Below are positions 23,062-27,572 of a stretch of DNA of 27,572 nt, piece after piece; within the stretch, counting starts at the first letter, position 1; every line of letters starts with the position of its first letter. Under the pieces are notes generated by a model that saw only the letters and a list, made by a program, of their open reading frames with translations, did not search any database and had not been told where the DNA came from. Source of the DNA: a virus; IMG/VR virus record IMGVR_UViG_3300030101_001054, positions 1 to 27,572 of that record; one strand, 5' to 3'. The translations under genes were made by a program, and so were the position numbers.

Positions 23062-23546
23062 AAAAAAACCAAGCTACCTAAAGCTATACCCAAAGGCATA
23101 TACTTCATTAAATCGCTAAATTCTTTTGTTCCTTTATACTCACATATATCATATTTATCTCGTTCCTTTTTTACTATTGGTCTAAATAAAACAGCCATAG
23201 CTTTGTGCATTTCTTCTGTTTTACCTAAATAAGATGTTAAATCTGCAAATTCTCCTGTCGTTATTTCTTCAAGGTTGGTAATAAAACCAAACTCTTGTCC
23301 TTTTATTTTAAACCTATGTTTAAATTCTACTTCACTATTTAATAAATTATATAAATGTTCTGCTATTTCTCTAACGTCTTTATGCGTCATCAAAATAACT
23401 CTTTCAAAAGGTACATTACATAATGTTTCTATTGTTCGCTGATATAAAAATTCTCCATTTATATCTTTTGTTACTGTCAAATATCGCTGGTATTGTCCAA
23501 CAGATATTTCGTTCAAATTATCAGGATATTCTATTGTTACTTTCAT
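22890..23546 (-). CDS. Tail assembly chaperone, short form (G-like)
   Basis: 218 residues, first of the tail genes, about 115 bases after terL. Beta-rich N-terminus (MKVTIEYPDNLNEISVGQYQRYL) and a helical body; the block MPLGIALGSLVFFWNL (about 151-166) spans the frameshift site. Most ribosomes should finish here, giving the short chaperone; a fraction slip -1 at T9 and make the long form. By analogy with lambda G/GT the two forms would bind the tape measure and guide tail-tube polymerisation. Unusually, it is not next to the tape measure gene, which lies about 6 kb downstream. Family assignment comes from the overlapping-frame layout and the look of the extension; no catalytic motif is expected. 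Confidence 0.75.
   Translation of the reverse strand: MKVTIEYPDNLNEISVGQYQRYLTVTKDINGEFLYQRTIETLCNVPFERVILMTHKDVREIAEHLYNLLNSEVEFKHRFKIKGQEFGFITNLEEITTGEFADLTSYLGKTEEMHKAMAVLFRPIVKKERDKYDICEYKGTKEFSDLMKYMPLGIALGSLVFFWNLAKDLKDVTEHSIRQEAIQMISAEFPTLEKSGDFTKISTPSLKAMLEDLTKSVS
23060..23069 (-). promoter_or_regulatory. Slippery sequence for programmed -1 frameshifting
   Basis: On the minus strand the sequence reads G GTT TTT TTT TGG in the chaperone frame. The heptamer T TTT TTT (23067-23061) is an ideal X XXY YYZ site: both tRNA-Phe can re-pair after a one-base backward slip. After slipping the ribosome reads TTG GAA TTT AGC, the frame of the 86-codon extension. AGGTAG lies about 6 bases upstream, but Shine-Dalgarno stimulation is doubtful in Bacteroidota. 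I see no clear downstream pseudoknot. Confidence 0.8.
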
Positions 23547-23569
23547 ATCTATTTAATTAACTATTTTTT

Positions 23570-23601
23570 TTTGTTTTTGTTATATGCAATAATTATATTT
23601 G
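23570..23601 (+). promoter_or_regulatory. Possible plus-strand Bacteroidota-type promoter
   Basis: TTTG at 23570-23573, 20 bases, then TATATTTG at 23594-23601. This fits the Bacteroidota consensus (TTTG or TTG near -33, TANNTTTG near -7). It points along the plus strand, opposite to all genes, towards the hairpin at 23626-23662. In such AT-rich DNA a chance match is quite possible. Confidence 0.3.
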
Positions 23602-23625
23602 ATTTTTATTATTTGTCATAAAAAA

Positions 23626-23662
23626 GCATCTGTAGTTTGGGAGAGTGGCAGGTGCTTTTTTT
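23626..23662 (+). terminator. A/T-flanked hairpin after terL; bidirectional terminator or small RNA
   Basis: GCATCTG (23626-23632) pairs with CAGGTGC (23649-23655) around a 16-base G-rich loop, with six A before and seven T after. On the plus strand the stem is fully paired (one G-U); on the minus strand the same position is a C-A mismatch. It can therefore end terL transcription on the minus strand but is more stable as a plus-strand RNA. No open frame fits inside. Confidence 0.55.
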
Positions 23663-24860
23663 ATTGTATAAAATATTTACCTCTATTAGGATTGTCTAAA
23701 TGGTATATGATGTTATACCTAGCAGCATCTATTGCGTGATTCCAATTGTCAATATATAGTTTACTACCTTTATCTGCATAAGAATAATTATTAAACTCTT
23801 TACCTATGTTTGTGCTGTCAGGGTCAATTATAATTTCAAAATCTTGCATCCTTACAATACCTGATTCTATTGTTCCTTTTTTTACTGCTTGTATGTTTAC
23901 CCTTTGGTGTTTTAAATCTTCTATCAATCTAGGCTCTGCTGAATCTGCAATAATTAATTTATCTCCTATTCTATCTTTTATCATTGCACCTAGTATATGT
24001 GTTTTAATTCCTGTCTGATAAATATGTTCTTTTAAATATATCTTGTTTTTAGTTTTATCAATAGCAACTTCTATTAACGTATCAGGGTCTACACTAAAAC
24101 CAAAATCCATTCCACAAGATGTTTGTAAATTATCAGGATTAAATTTACCATAAGACCAATTATCAAATACAACACCTTCTGCTCTATTTATCCAAGAGCC
24201 TTTTATTATATGGTCGTATTTCTTTGGATTGTTTTCTTTGATTCTTTCTATTTGAGAAATATAACTTTTACTTAAATTCTCTTTATTGTCTAGGTATGTT
24301 GTATGTATATATGTTACATCTCCTTTACTGTGATTCATTCCTGCTTGAACTCCTGCTTCTTCAAAAAACCTTCTGTAAATAAAATGTTCTTTTGTTGCTG
24401 GATTTAGAATCATTATAACTCTATTCTGAATGTCTTTTTGACGAACAGATAAATCTATAGTATCAAAGATATTCTCATCTACTAATTCTTCAGCTTCATC
24501 AAGTACCCAAGTAGTAACACCTTGTAATGATTTAAGATTTGCTACCTGATTACCTGATGATGTTTTAATACCTCTAAATAGAATCTTACTTTTTGTTTCT
24601 CTATGTATGATTTCATCTTTTGTTATAATAAAATCATTAAACATTTTTAGGTGCTGTATCTTATCTACAAATTCAGGAATAATAGATATTGATGCTGACC
24701 TTAATGTGTATCTTGTAAATAGAATTGTATGCCCAGCTTCATATGTCATTAACAAACATAAAAGCATATTTATAGAATACGATTTACCTGAACCTCTTCC
24801 TCCTGTAACTATAAAATATCTAGTTGGATTATTTAATGTTAAATACTTATGATTTATCAC
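23661..24860 (-). CDS. terL: Terminase large subunit
   Basis: 399 residues. ATPase: Walker A GGRGSGKS at 20-27 and Walker B VLDEAEE at 119-125, with the catalytic acid following. RNase H-like nuclease: D252 (GMDFGFSVDP), D306 (IADSAEP) and D378 (HAIDAARY) form the expected acidic triad. This is the PBSX/Terminase_3 type, normal length. It translocates DNA into the prohead and cuts the concatemer. It overlaps the small-terminase candidate by 14 bases. Its stop lies in the T-run of the hairpin at 23626-23662. Very secure. Confidence 0.96.
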   Translation of the reverse strand: MINHKYLTLNNPTRYFIVTGGRGSGKSYSINMLLCLLMTYEAGHTILFTRYTLRSASISIIPEFVDKIQHLKMFNDFIITKDEIIHRETKSKILFRGIKTSSGNQVANLKSLQGVTTWVLDEAEELVDENIFDTIDLSVRQKDIQNRVIMILNPATKEHFIYRRFFEEAGVQAGMNHSKGDVTYIHTTYLDNKENLSKSYISQIERIKENNPKKYDHIIKGSWINRAEGVVFDNWSYGKFNPDNLQTSCGMDFGFSVDPDTLIEVAIDKTKNKIYLKEHIYQTGIKTHILGAMIKDRIGDKLIIADSAEPRLIEDLKHQRVNIQAVKKGTIESGIVRMQDFEIIIDPDSTNIGKEFNNYSYADKGSKLYIDNWNHAIDAARYNIIYHLDNPNRGKYFIQ

Positions 24861-25146
24861 TACCTCTAATTAATGCTATTACTTCGTTAAAAGAATATCC
24901 TGTATTAAGATTACCTTCTATTTCTATACTGTCTTTTGGCTTTCCTAGATAATATTCTAAATACAGTTTTATTGCATTTACATCACTTTTATTTATAGCT
25001 TTCTCTTTTAGCTTTTTAATGACCTCTACGACATCTTCAGGTGTTGATGCTAGTTCTAATGCTTTTCTGTATTCATTCTTTCTCTTATCGCTTCCTTTAG
25101 CCTTTGTAGAATGTCCTTTGTTCCCATTATTTTTTCTTCCATCCAT
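24847..25146 (-). CDS. Terminase small subunit candidate
   Basis: 99 residues directly upstream of the large terminase, with a 14-base overlap. The N-terminus is basic and flexible (MDGRKNNGNKGHSTKAKG), followed by helices (KALELASTPEDVVEVIKKLKEKA, then DVNAIKLYLEYYLGKPK). The phrase YLGKPKDSIEIEG is typical of the end of small-terminase-like proteins (GKP followed by V/I-E). It would recognise the packaging site and activate the large subunit. It is short for a TerS and lacks an obvious strong helix-turn-helix, so the call rests on position, overlap and this motif. Confidence 0.65.
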   Translation of the reverse strand: MDGRKNNGNKGHSTKAKGSDKRKNEYRKALELASTPEDVVEVIKKLKEKAINKSDVNAIKLYLEYYLGKPKDSIEIEGNLNTGYSFNEVIALIRGSDKS

Positions 25147-25174
25147 AATCTAATACAATCTAACTATTAGATTT

Positions 25175-25270
25175 TCATCCAATAATATATTTTAAAATTA
25201 GCAATGTCAACAATACAATTATTACTGCTGATACATCTGCTATTAATTTATTTCTTATCCGTTTCTTCAT
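25175..25270 (-). CDS. Small single-pass membrane peptide (31 aa)
   Basis: 31 residues: basic N-terminus MKKRIRNKLIAD, then one hydrophobic segment (about residues 13-30, rich in I, L, V) ending KYIIG. The start lies inside the preceding gene (overlap about 23 bases, different frame) and the stop is about 28 bases before the small-terminase candidate. This looks like a coupled small membrane protein. No signal for cleavage. It could be a holin-like, antiholin-like or superinfection peptide, but nothing in the sequence decides this. Confidence 0.5.
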   Translation of the reverse strand: MKKRIRNKLIADVSAVIIVLLTLLILKYIIG

Positions 25271-25679
25271 ACGTTTCATAAACCTTTTTTAGTTTAGCTA
25301 CAATCTCTCTAACACATCCACCACAACCCATATCGTTCTCTATTCTTCTGTTAAATATTCTTCTTGCTATCTCTGCTAGTTTTCTCCATTCACTAGGTTT
25401 AATTACTGTAGGATTTCCTGTAAAAAATTCATCAAGTATTTCGTATTCGTATTTATCAATACATTCTACTTTCCAATTAAAAAGATTATTTAATTTCTCT
25501 TTACGTTCTTCACATCCACAGTCATCTCCAAATACAGCTTTTACTGCTTTCTTGATTCCTGTCTTTTCTGTTATAACTTCTACTACATCTCCTAAACCTT
25601 CAACCTTTGGTTTTTTAGCTTGTGCTTTTTTTGTAGTTTTTTTCTTTGTTGTTTTTTTAGCTGGTTTTTTCTTTTCCAT
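25248..25679 (-). CDS. Lysine-tailed, cysteine-containing hypothetical protein
   Basis: 143 residues. Residues 3-25 are a histone H1-like low-complexity tail made of K, T, A and P (KKTTKKKTTKK). The rest is compact and helical with cysteines at 54 and 56 (DDCGCEERK), 73 and 119/122 (MGCGGC), which could bind a metal or form a redox pair. Proteins with a CGC-ERK block and a second CGGC are seen in Bacteroidota phages without known function. Placed between the sigma-like gene and the small terminase, it may act in DNA packaging or condensation. A 31-codon membrane peptide gene overlaps its 3' end in another frame. Confidence 0.7.
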   Translation of the reverse strand: MEKKKPAKKTTKKKTTKKAQAKKPKVEGLGDVVEVITEKTGIKKAVKAVFGDDCGCEERKEKLNNLFNWKVECIDKYEYEILDEFFTGNPTVIKPSEWRKLAEIARRIFNRRIENDMGCGGCVREIVAKLKKVYETYEETDKK

Positions 25680-25686
25680 ATTATAT

Positions 25687-25821
25687 TTATTTACCTTGTC
25701 CTCTATATTTCTTTTTATAATTTTTAGAGGATTTTAATTTACTTGATTTACTTTTACTATGAATACCTTTTCTCTTTTTTTTAGGTGTAAATAGTTTTGA
25801 TACAATTACTCTTTTAGCCAT
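25687..25821 (-). CDS. Small very basic conserved-type phage protein (44 aa)
   Basis: 44 residues, starts MAKRVIVSKLFTPKKKRK and ends KYRGQGK; about 20 lysines and arginines and almost no acidic residues. ATG overlaps the sigma gene stop (TAATG), and the next gene starts 8 bases after its stop, so it is well placed in the operon. I recall short proteins of this look (SKLFTPKKKR, then K/S-rich, ending YRGQG) near terminase genes of flavobacterial phages, but no function is known to me. Its charge suggests nucleic-acid binding, perhaps during packaging or condensation; that is inference. Confidence 0.7.
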   Translation of the reverse strand: MAKRVIVSKLFTPKKKRKGIHSKSKSSKLKSSKNYKKKYRGQGK

Positions 25822-26423
25822 TACTTTATTAGTTCAAAATCTTTATATAAATAGTCTAAATAATCTTCTCCTATATTTTGTTGTAATCGTTTTTTACAAT
25901 TCTTTAAAGTATTAAATACTGACGTTAAACTAATCTTTGTTTCTTCACTTAACTTACGCATACTTTTTTCATTGCTTACATAAGTATCAAATAACATTCT
26001 ATCGTACCAATGCCACCTATTAGTTTCAGCTTCTATTTTATCTATTATAATTTTAAATGCTTTTTCATTTTCGCTACCTTCTACATCTGACATATCAAAA
26101 CCTTCTCCCAGCTTTATAATATATTCGTTTCTTTTTCTACATTTTAGATGATTCATAGAAACTCTTTTTAGAGTAATCCACATATAAATCATATTTACTT
26201 CTTTATCCTCATTTAGTATTCTTTGGCTTATTGGTAAATCTTTGTATTTATCGTTTACTCTTTTATCGTTCTCTTTATGTTTCTTTGAACCTAGTTCTGA
26301 TAATTCAATATATGCATCTTGTACTATATCTTCGATATATTTGTTATCTATGTTTTCAGGGAATGAACGTACAATTCTTAAATATTCGTTATGCCTTTTT
26401 GAAACTATATCAAACCATCTCAT
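25821..26423 (-). CDS. Sigma-70/ECF-like RNA polymerase sigma factor homologue
   Basis: 200 residues. Residues 26-45 (NKYIEDIVQDAYIEL) resemble sigma region 2.2 of ECF factors (compare EDLVQETF). Residues about 138-182 resemble region 4: a helical entry (DRMLFDTYVS) then a helix-turn-helix (MRKLSEETKISLTSVFNTLKNC) and a basic end. The linker is long and charged. Such proteins would recruit host RNA polymerase to phage promoters. Immediately upstream of the terminase and structural genes, it is a plausible late-gene activator. The stop overlaps the next start as TAATG. The fold call is from pattern; promoter specificity is unknown. An alternative is a sigma-like DNA-binding protein that does not engage polymerase. 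Confidence 0.7.
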   Translation of the reverse strand: MRWFDIVSKRHNEYLRIVRSFPENIDNKYIEDIVQDAYIELSELGSKKHKENDKRVNDKYKDLPISQRILNEDKEVNMIYMWITLKRVSMNHLKCRKRNEYIIKLGEGFDMSDVEGSENEKAFKIIIDKIEAETNRWHWYDRMLFDTYVSNEKSMRKLSEETKISLTSVFNTLKNCKKRLQQNIGEDYLDYLYKDFELIK

Positions 26424-26453
26424 AACTATATAACTTTATTTTGTTGTATTTGT

Positions 26454-26660
26454 TTATTCAATTACCTCGTTTTGTCGCATTATACGTTCTATTCTATATT
26501 CTAAATACTTTCTATTTAGTATTAATTCTGATGCGTTTATTGTGTTCGTATAGATAACTCCATCTGTTGCATCTAAACATTTTGTTTCATATACAAACTT
26601 CTTTACAAACAATTCGTTTGCCATCTTGTATTCTACTACATAAAAAAGACCATCTAACAT
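26454..26660 (-). CDS. Hypothetical small protein (68 aa)
   Basis: The frame is open from an ATG at 26684, but that codon lies inside the terminator hairpin, so I start at the ATG at 26660 (MLDGLFYVVEYKMANELF); an ATG at 26624 (MANELFVKKF) is also possible. The protein is mixed charge with a basic C-terminal helix (YLEYRIERIMRQNEVIE). No domain recognised. It sits between the terminator and the sigma-like gene, about 30 bases before that gene's start, so the two are probably co-transcribed. Confidence 0.55.
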   Translation of the reverse strand: MLDGLFYVVEYKMANELFVKKFVYETKCLDATDGVIYTNTINASELILNRKYLEYRIERIMRQNEVIE

Positions 26661-26666
26661 AAGGCA

Positions 26667-26698
26667 TAAAAAAAACCCTAACAAACTAATGCTAGGGT
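26667..26698 (-). terminator. Rho-independent terminator after the SSB-like gene
   Basis: On the minus strand, stem ACCCTAGCA pairs with TGTTAGGGT (9 bp, one G-U) around loop TTAGTT, followed directly by eight T. It lies about 7 bases after the stop of the DUF3127 gene and just before the start of the next small gene, so expression of the sigma-like gene needs read-through or its own promoter. Confidence 0.85.
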
Positions 26699-26704
26699 GT
26701 ATTA

Positions 26705-27055
26705 TTAAAATGGTAAGCCACCATCTGATTCTACTTTTACAGGTTCGTTTAATTCTATAGATGCACCTTTCTCTTTTTCACATCTCCAATGAGATAAAGA
26801 ATTATAAACTCGACCATTATACTGTTTACCTCTAATGTTAAACTCTACTTCTACGTTATCTCCAACTTTATTAAATTCTAAAAACTTATCTAAATGCTCT
26901 GTATATTCACTTGCTTTATAAATGTTAAAGCTGTAAGGAGTAACAAAACCATTTTCGCTGGTATGATTAACTACATAATCCAATACTATTGCACCATTAT
27001 CTAAAGCCTTTTTACGACCAATAGATGTAATTGTTCCTTTAATTTTAAAAGACAT
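26705..27055 (-). CDS. DUF3127-like OB-fold protein, probable ssDNA-binding protein
   Basis: 116 residues. The N-terminal beta-rich part (MSFKIKGTITSIG) and the block KVGDNVEVEFNIRG, then VYNSLSHWRCEK near residues 83-94, match the pattern of the DUF3127 family, which is common in Bacteroidota and their phages and is thought to be OB-fold and ssDNA-binding. The C-terminus ends in SDGGLPF after an acidic stretch, like the protein-interaction tip (DDDIPF) of bacterial SSB. The likely job is to coat single strands during phage replication and Erf-mediated annealing. A strong rho-independent terminator begins a few bases after its stop, closing this transcript. The family call is from motif resemblance; DNA binding is inferred. 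Confidence 0.8.
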   Translation of the reverse strand: MSFKIKGTITSIGRKKALDNGAIVLDYVVNHTSENGFVTPYSFNIYKASEYTEHLDKFLEFNKVGDNVEVEFNIRGKQYNGRVYNSLSHWRCEKEKGASIELNEPVKVESDGGLPF

Positions 27056-27104
27056 ATATTTATTTTTTTCTGTTGTTAAGTTTTACAATATAATCATTTT
27101 TTTG

Positions 27105-27332
27105 TTATCTACATAAATAGTTATCTAAAGTTGTTATTGTTTCATTAACTTTCTTCTGCCATTTATTAAATGTTAATGGCTTTGTTTTTGATTCACAATA
27201 CCTCTTATAGATAACAGATAACTCTTCAAGATTTAAAACATAGTGATTATTATTTACTAAAATATCTTTAGCTTCTTTTATTCTTCTTTTACTCTTTCTG
27301 TAATGTTCAAATATTTGATTGTCTATACTCAT
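27105..27332 (-). CDS. Hypothetical small protein (75 aa)
   Basis: A 75-residue basic, probably all-helical protein (starts MSIDNQIFEHYRKSKRR; ends TTLDNYLCR). No domain recognised, no signal peptide and no membrane segment. The ATG overlaps the upstream stop (ATGA), which supports both the start and coupled expression. It is followed after about 50 bases of AT-rich leader by the DUF3127/SSB-like gene, so a minor role in replication or recombination is possible, but this is context only. Confidence 0.65.
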   Translation of the reverse strand: MSIDNQIFEHYRKSKRRIKEAKDILVNNNHYVLNLEELSVIYKRYCESKTKPLTFNKWQKKVNETITTLDNYLCR

Positions 27333-27571
27333 AAATTATTGTTTAAAGTTATATAATATTCTCTAGCTAATGTTATTTTCTCTTTCATTTTCATAATATC
27401 ATCTCCTGTTAATTTTACTTCAAAAGATTTTACTCGTTCCCATATAGGAATTTTATCTAGGTTATGAAACTCCCTTACTTCTTCTTCTGTTTCTTCGCTA
27501 ATTTCTATTTCCCCTCTTTTCCAAGAAACTCTTTTTATTTCGTCTTGTATTAAGATTTCAGGTGTAGTAAC
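27329..27571 (-). CDS. Partial hypothetical protein (5' end beyond the window)
   Basis: An open frame enters from the right edge and ends in TGA at 27329, giving at least 80 residues (begins VTTPEILIQDE, ends YYITLNNL). The start is outside the window. It is charged, glutamate- and lysine-rich, with no motif I recognise; the middle part with ISEETEEEVREF looks helical. Its stop overlaps the next ATG as ATGA, so the two are probably translationally coupled in one operon that goes on to the SSB-like gene. I cannot assign a function. Replication or early-gene context is inferred only from the neighbours. Confidence 0.7.
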   Translation of the reverse strand, partial: VTTPEILIQDEIKRVSWKRGEIEISEETEEEVREFHNLDKIPIWERVKSFEVKLTGDDIMKMKEKITLAREYYITLNNNL

Positions 27572-27572
27572 T

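Noticed and set aside
22927-23232. Long plus-strand open frames (here and elsewhere, up to about 100 codons)
   Set aside because: They lie opposite clear minus-strand genes, have no family resemblance, and are expected as shadows.
23626-23655. A functional tRNA gene
   Set aside because: Only a 7-bp stem and a 16-base loop; there is no cloverleaf, T-arm or CCA region.
26661-26684. Start of the small gene at the ATG at 26684
   Set aside because: That codon is within the terminator hairpin, so translation there would be blocked or absent; the ATG at 26660 is used instead.
1-27572. The window as a complete circular genome
   Set aside because: Joining the two ends would stop the Erf gene after only 149 codons and leave the right-edge frame without a start. 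The ends look like arbitrary cuts.
1-27572. Lysogeny module
   Set aside because: No integrase, excisionase or CI-like repressor in the window. It may lie outside, so a temperate lifestyle can be neither shown nor excluded.

Overview
The window is a contiguous piece of a tailed double-stranded DNA phage (or prophage) genome. Every gene I can support lies on the minus strand, so transcription runs from base 27572 towards base 1. The sequence is very AT-rich (about 30% GC by eye), starts are mostly ATG with A-rich leaders and few Shine-Dalgarno sites, and many gene pairs overlap by ATGA or TAATG. The protein families (DUF3127-like SSB, XkdF-like protease, Bacteroidota-type capsid and tail proteins, lipobox spanin) point to a siphovirus of a Flavobacteriia-like host. 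No integrase, repressor, tRNA or CRISPR was seen. Both edges cut genes.

In transcription order: (1) 27571-25821 holds the end of an unknown gene, a small unknown protein, a DUF3127/SSB-like protein, a strong terminator, a small unknown protein and a sigma-like factor. (2) 25821-23661 is packaging: a 44-residue basic protein, a lysine-tailed cysteine protein, a 31-residue membrane peptide, a small-terminase candidate and the large terminase. A hairpin with a possible plus-strand promoter follows. (3) 23546-14543 is the tail: an assembly chaperone with a clear programmed -1 frameshift site, a tail-terminator-like protein fused to about 500 residues of Ig-like and sugar-binding-like domains, a gp10-like completion protein, two tip/hub proteins, a 52-residue protein and the tape measure. 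(4) 14506-7441 is the head, in unusual order: XkdF-like protease, scaffold-like protein, major capsid protein, a tail-tube candidate, small structural proteins, portal and connector. Hairpin terminators follow the capsid gene, the tube candidate and a small structural gene. (5) 7444-5999 is lysis: a 25-residue coupled peptide, holin, zinc amidase and a unimolecular spanin.

(6) 5882-1 is phosphoesterase, replication and recombination: metallophosphoesterase, an extremely AT-rich gap, three unknown proteins, a DnaA domain IV-like protein, a replisome-organizer-like protein, a RecA-fold/DnaB-like ATPase, a PAPS-reductase-family enzyme, an unknown protein, a PD-(D/E)XK nuclease, NinG/Rap, a small basic protein and an Erf annealing protein cut by the left edge. 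Three tandem 11-bp repeats next to an A-rich tract inside the organizer gene look like a lambda-type origin.

The best leads are the T9 frameshift site, the candidate origin inside a gene, the hairpin/small RNA candidate after the large terminase, the fused tail-terminator protein, and a capsid-module domain that occurs twice in different genes. No wholly new multi-gene system is evident; the novelty is in architecture and regulation.
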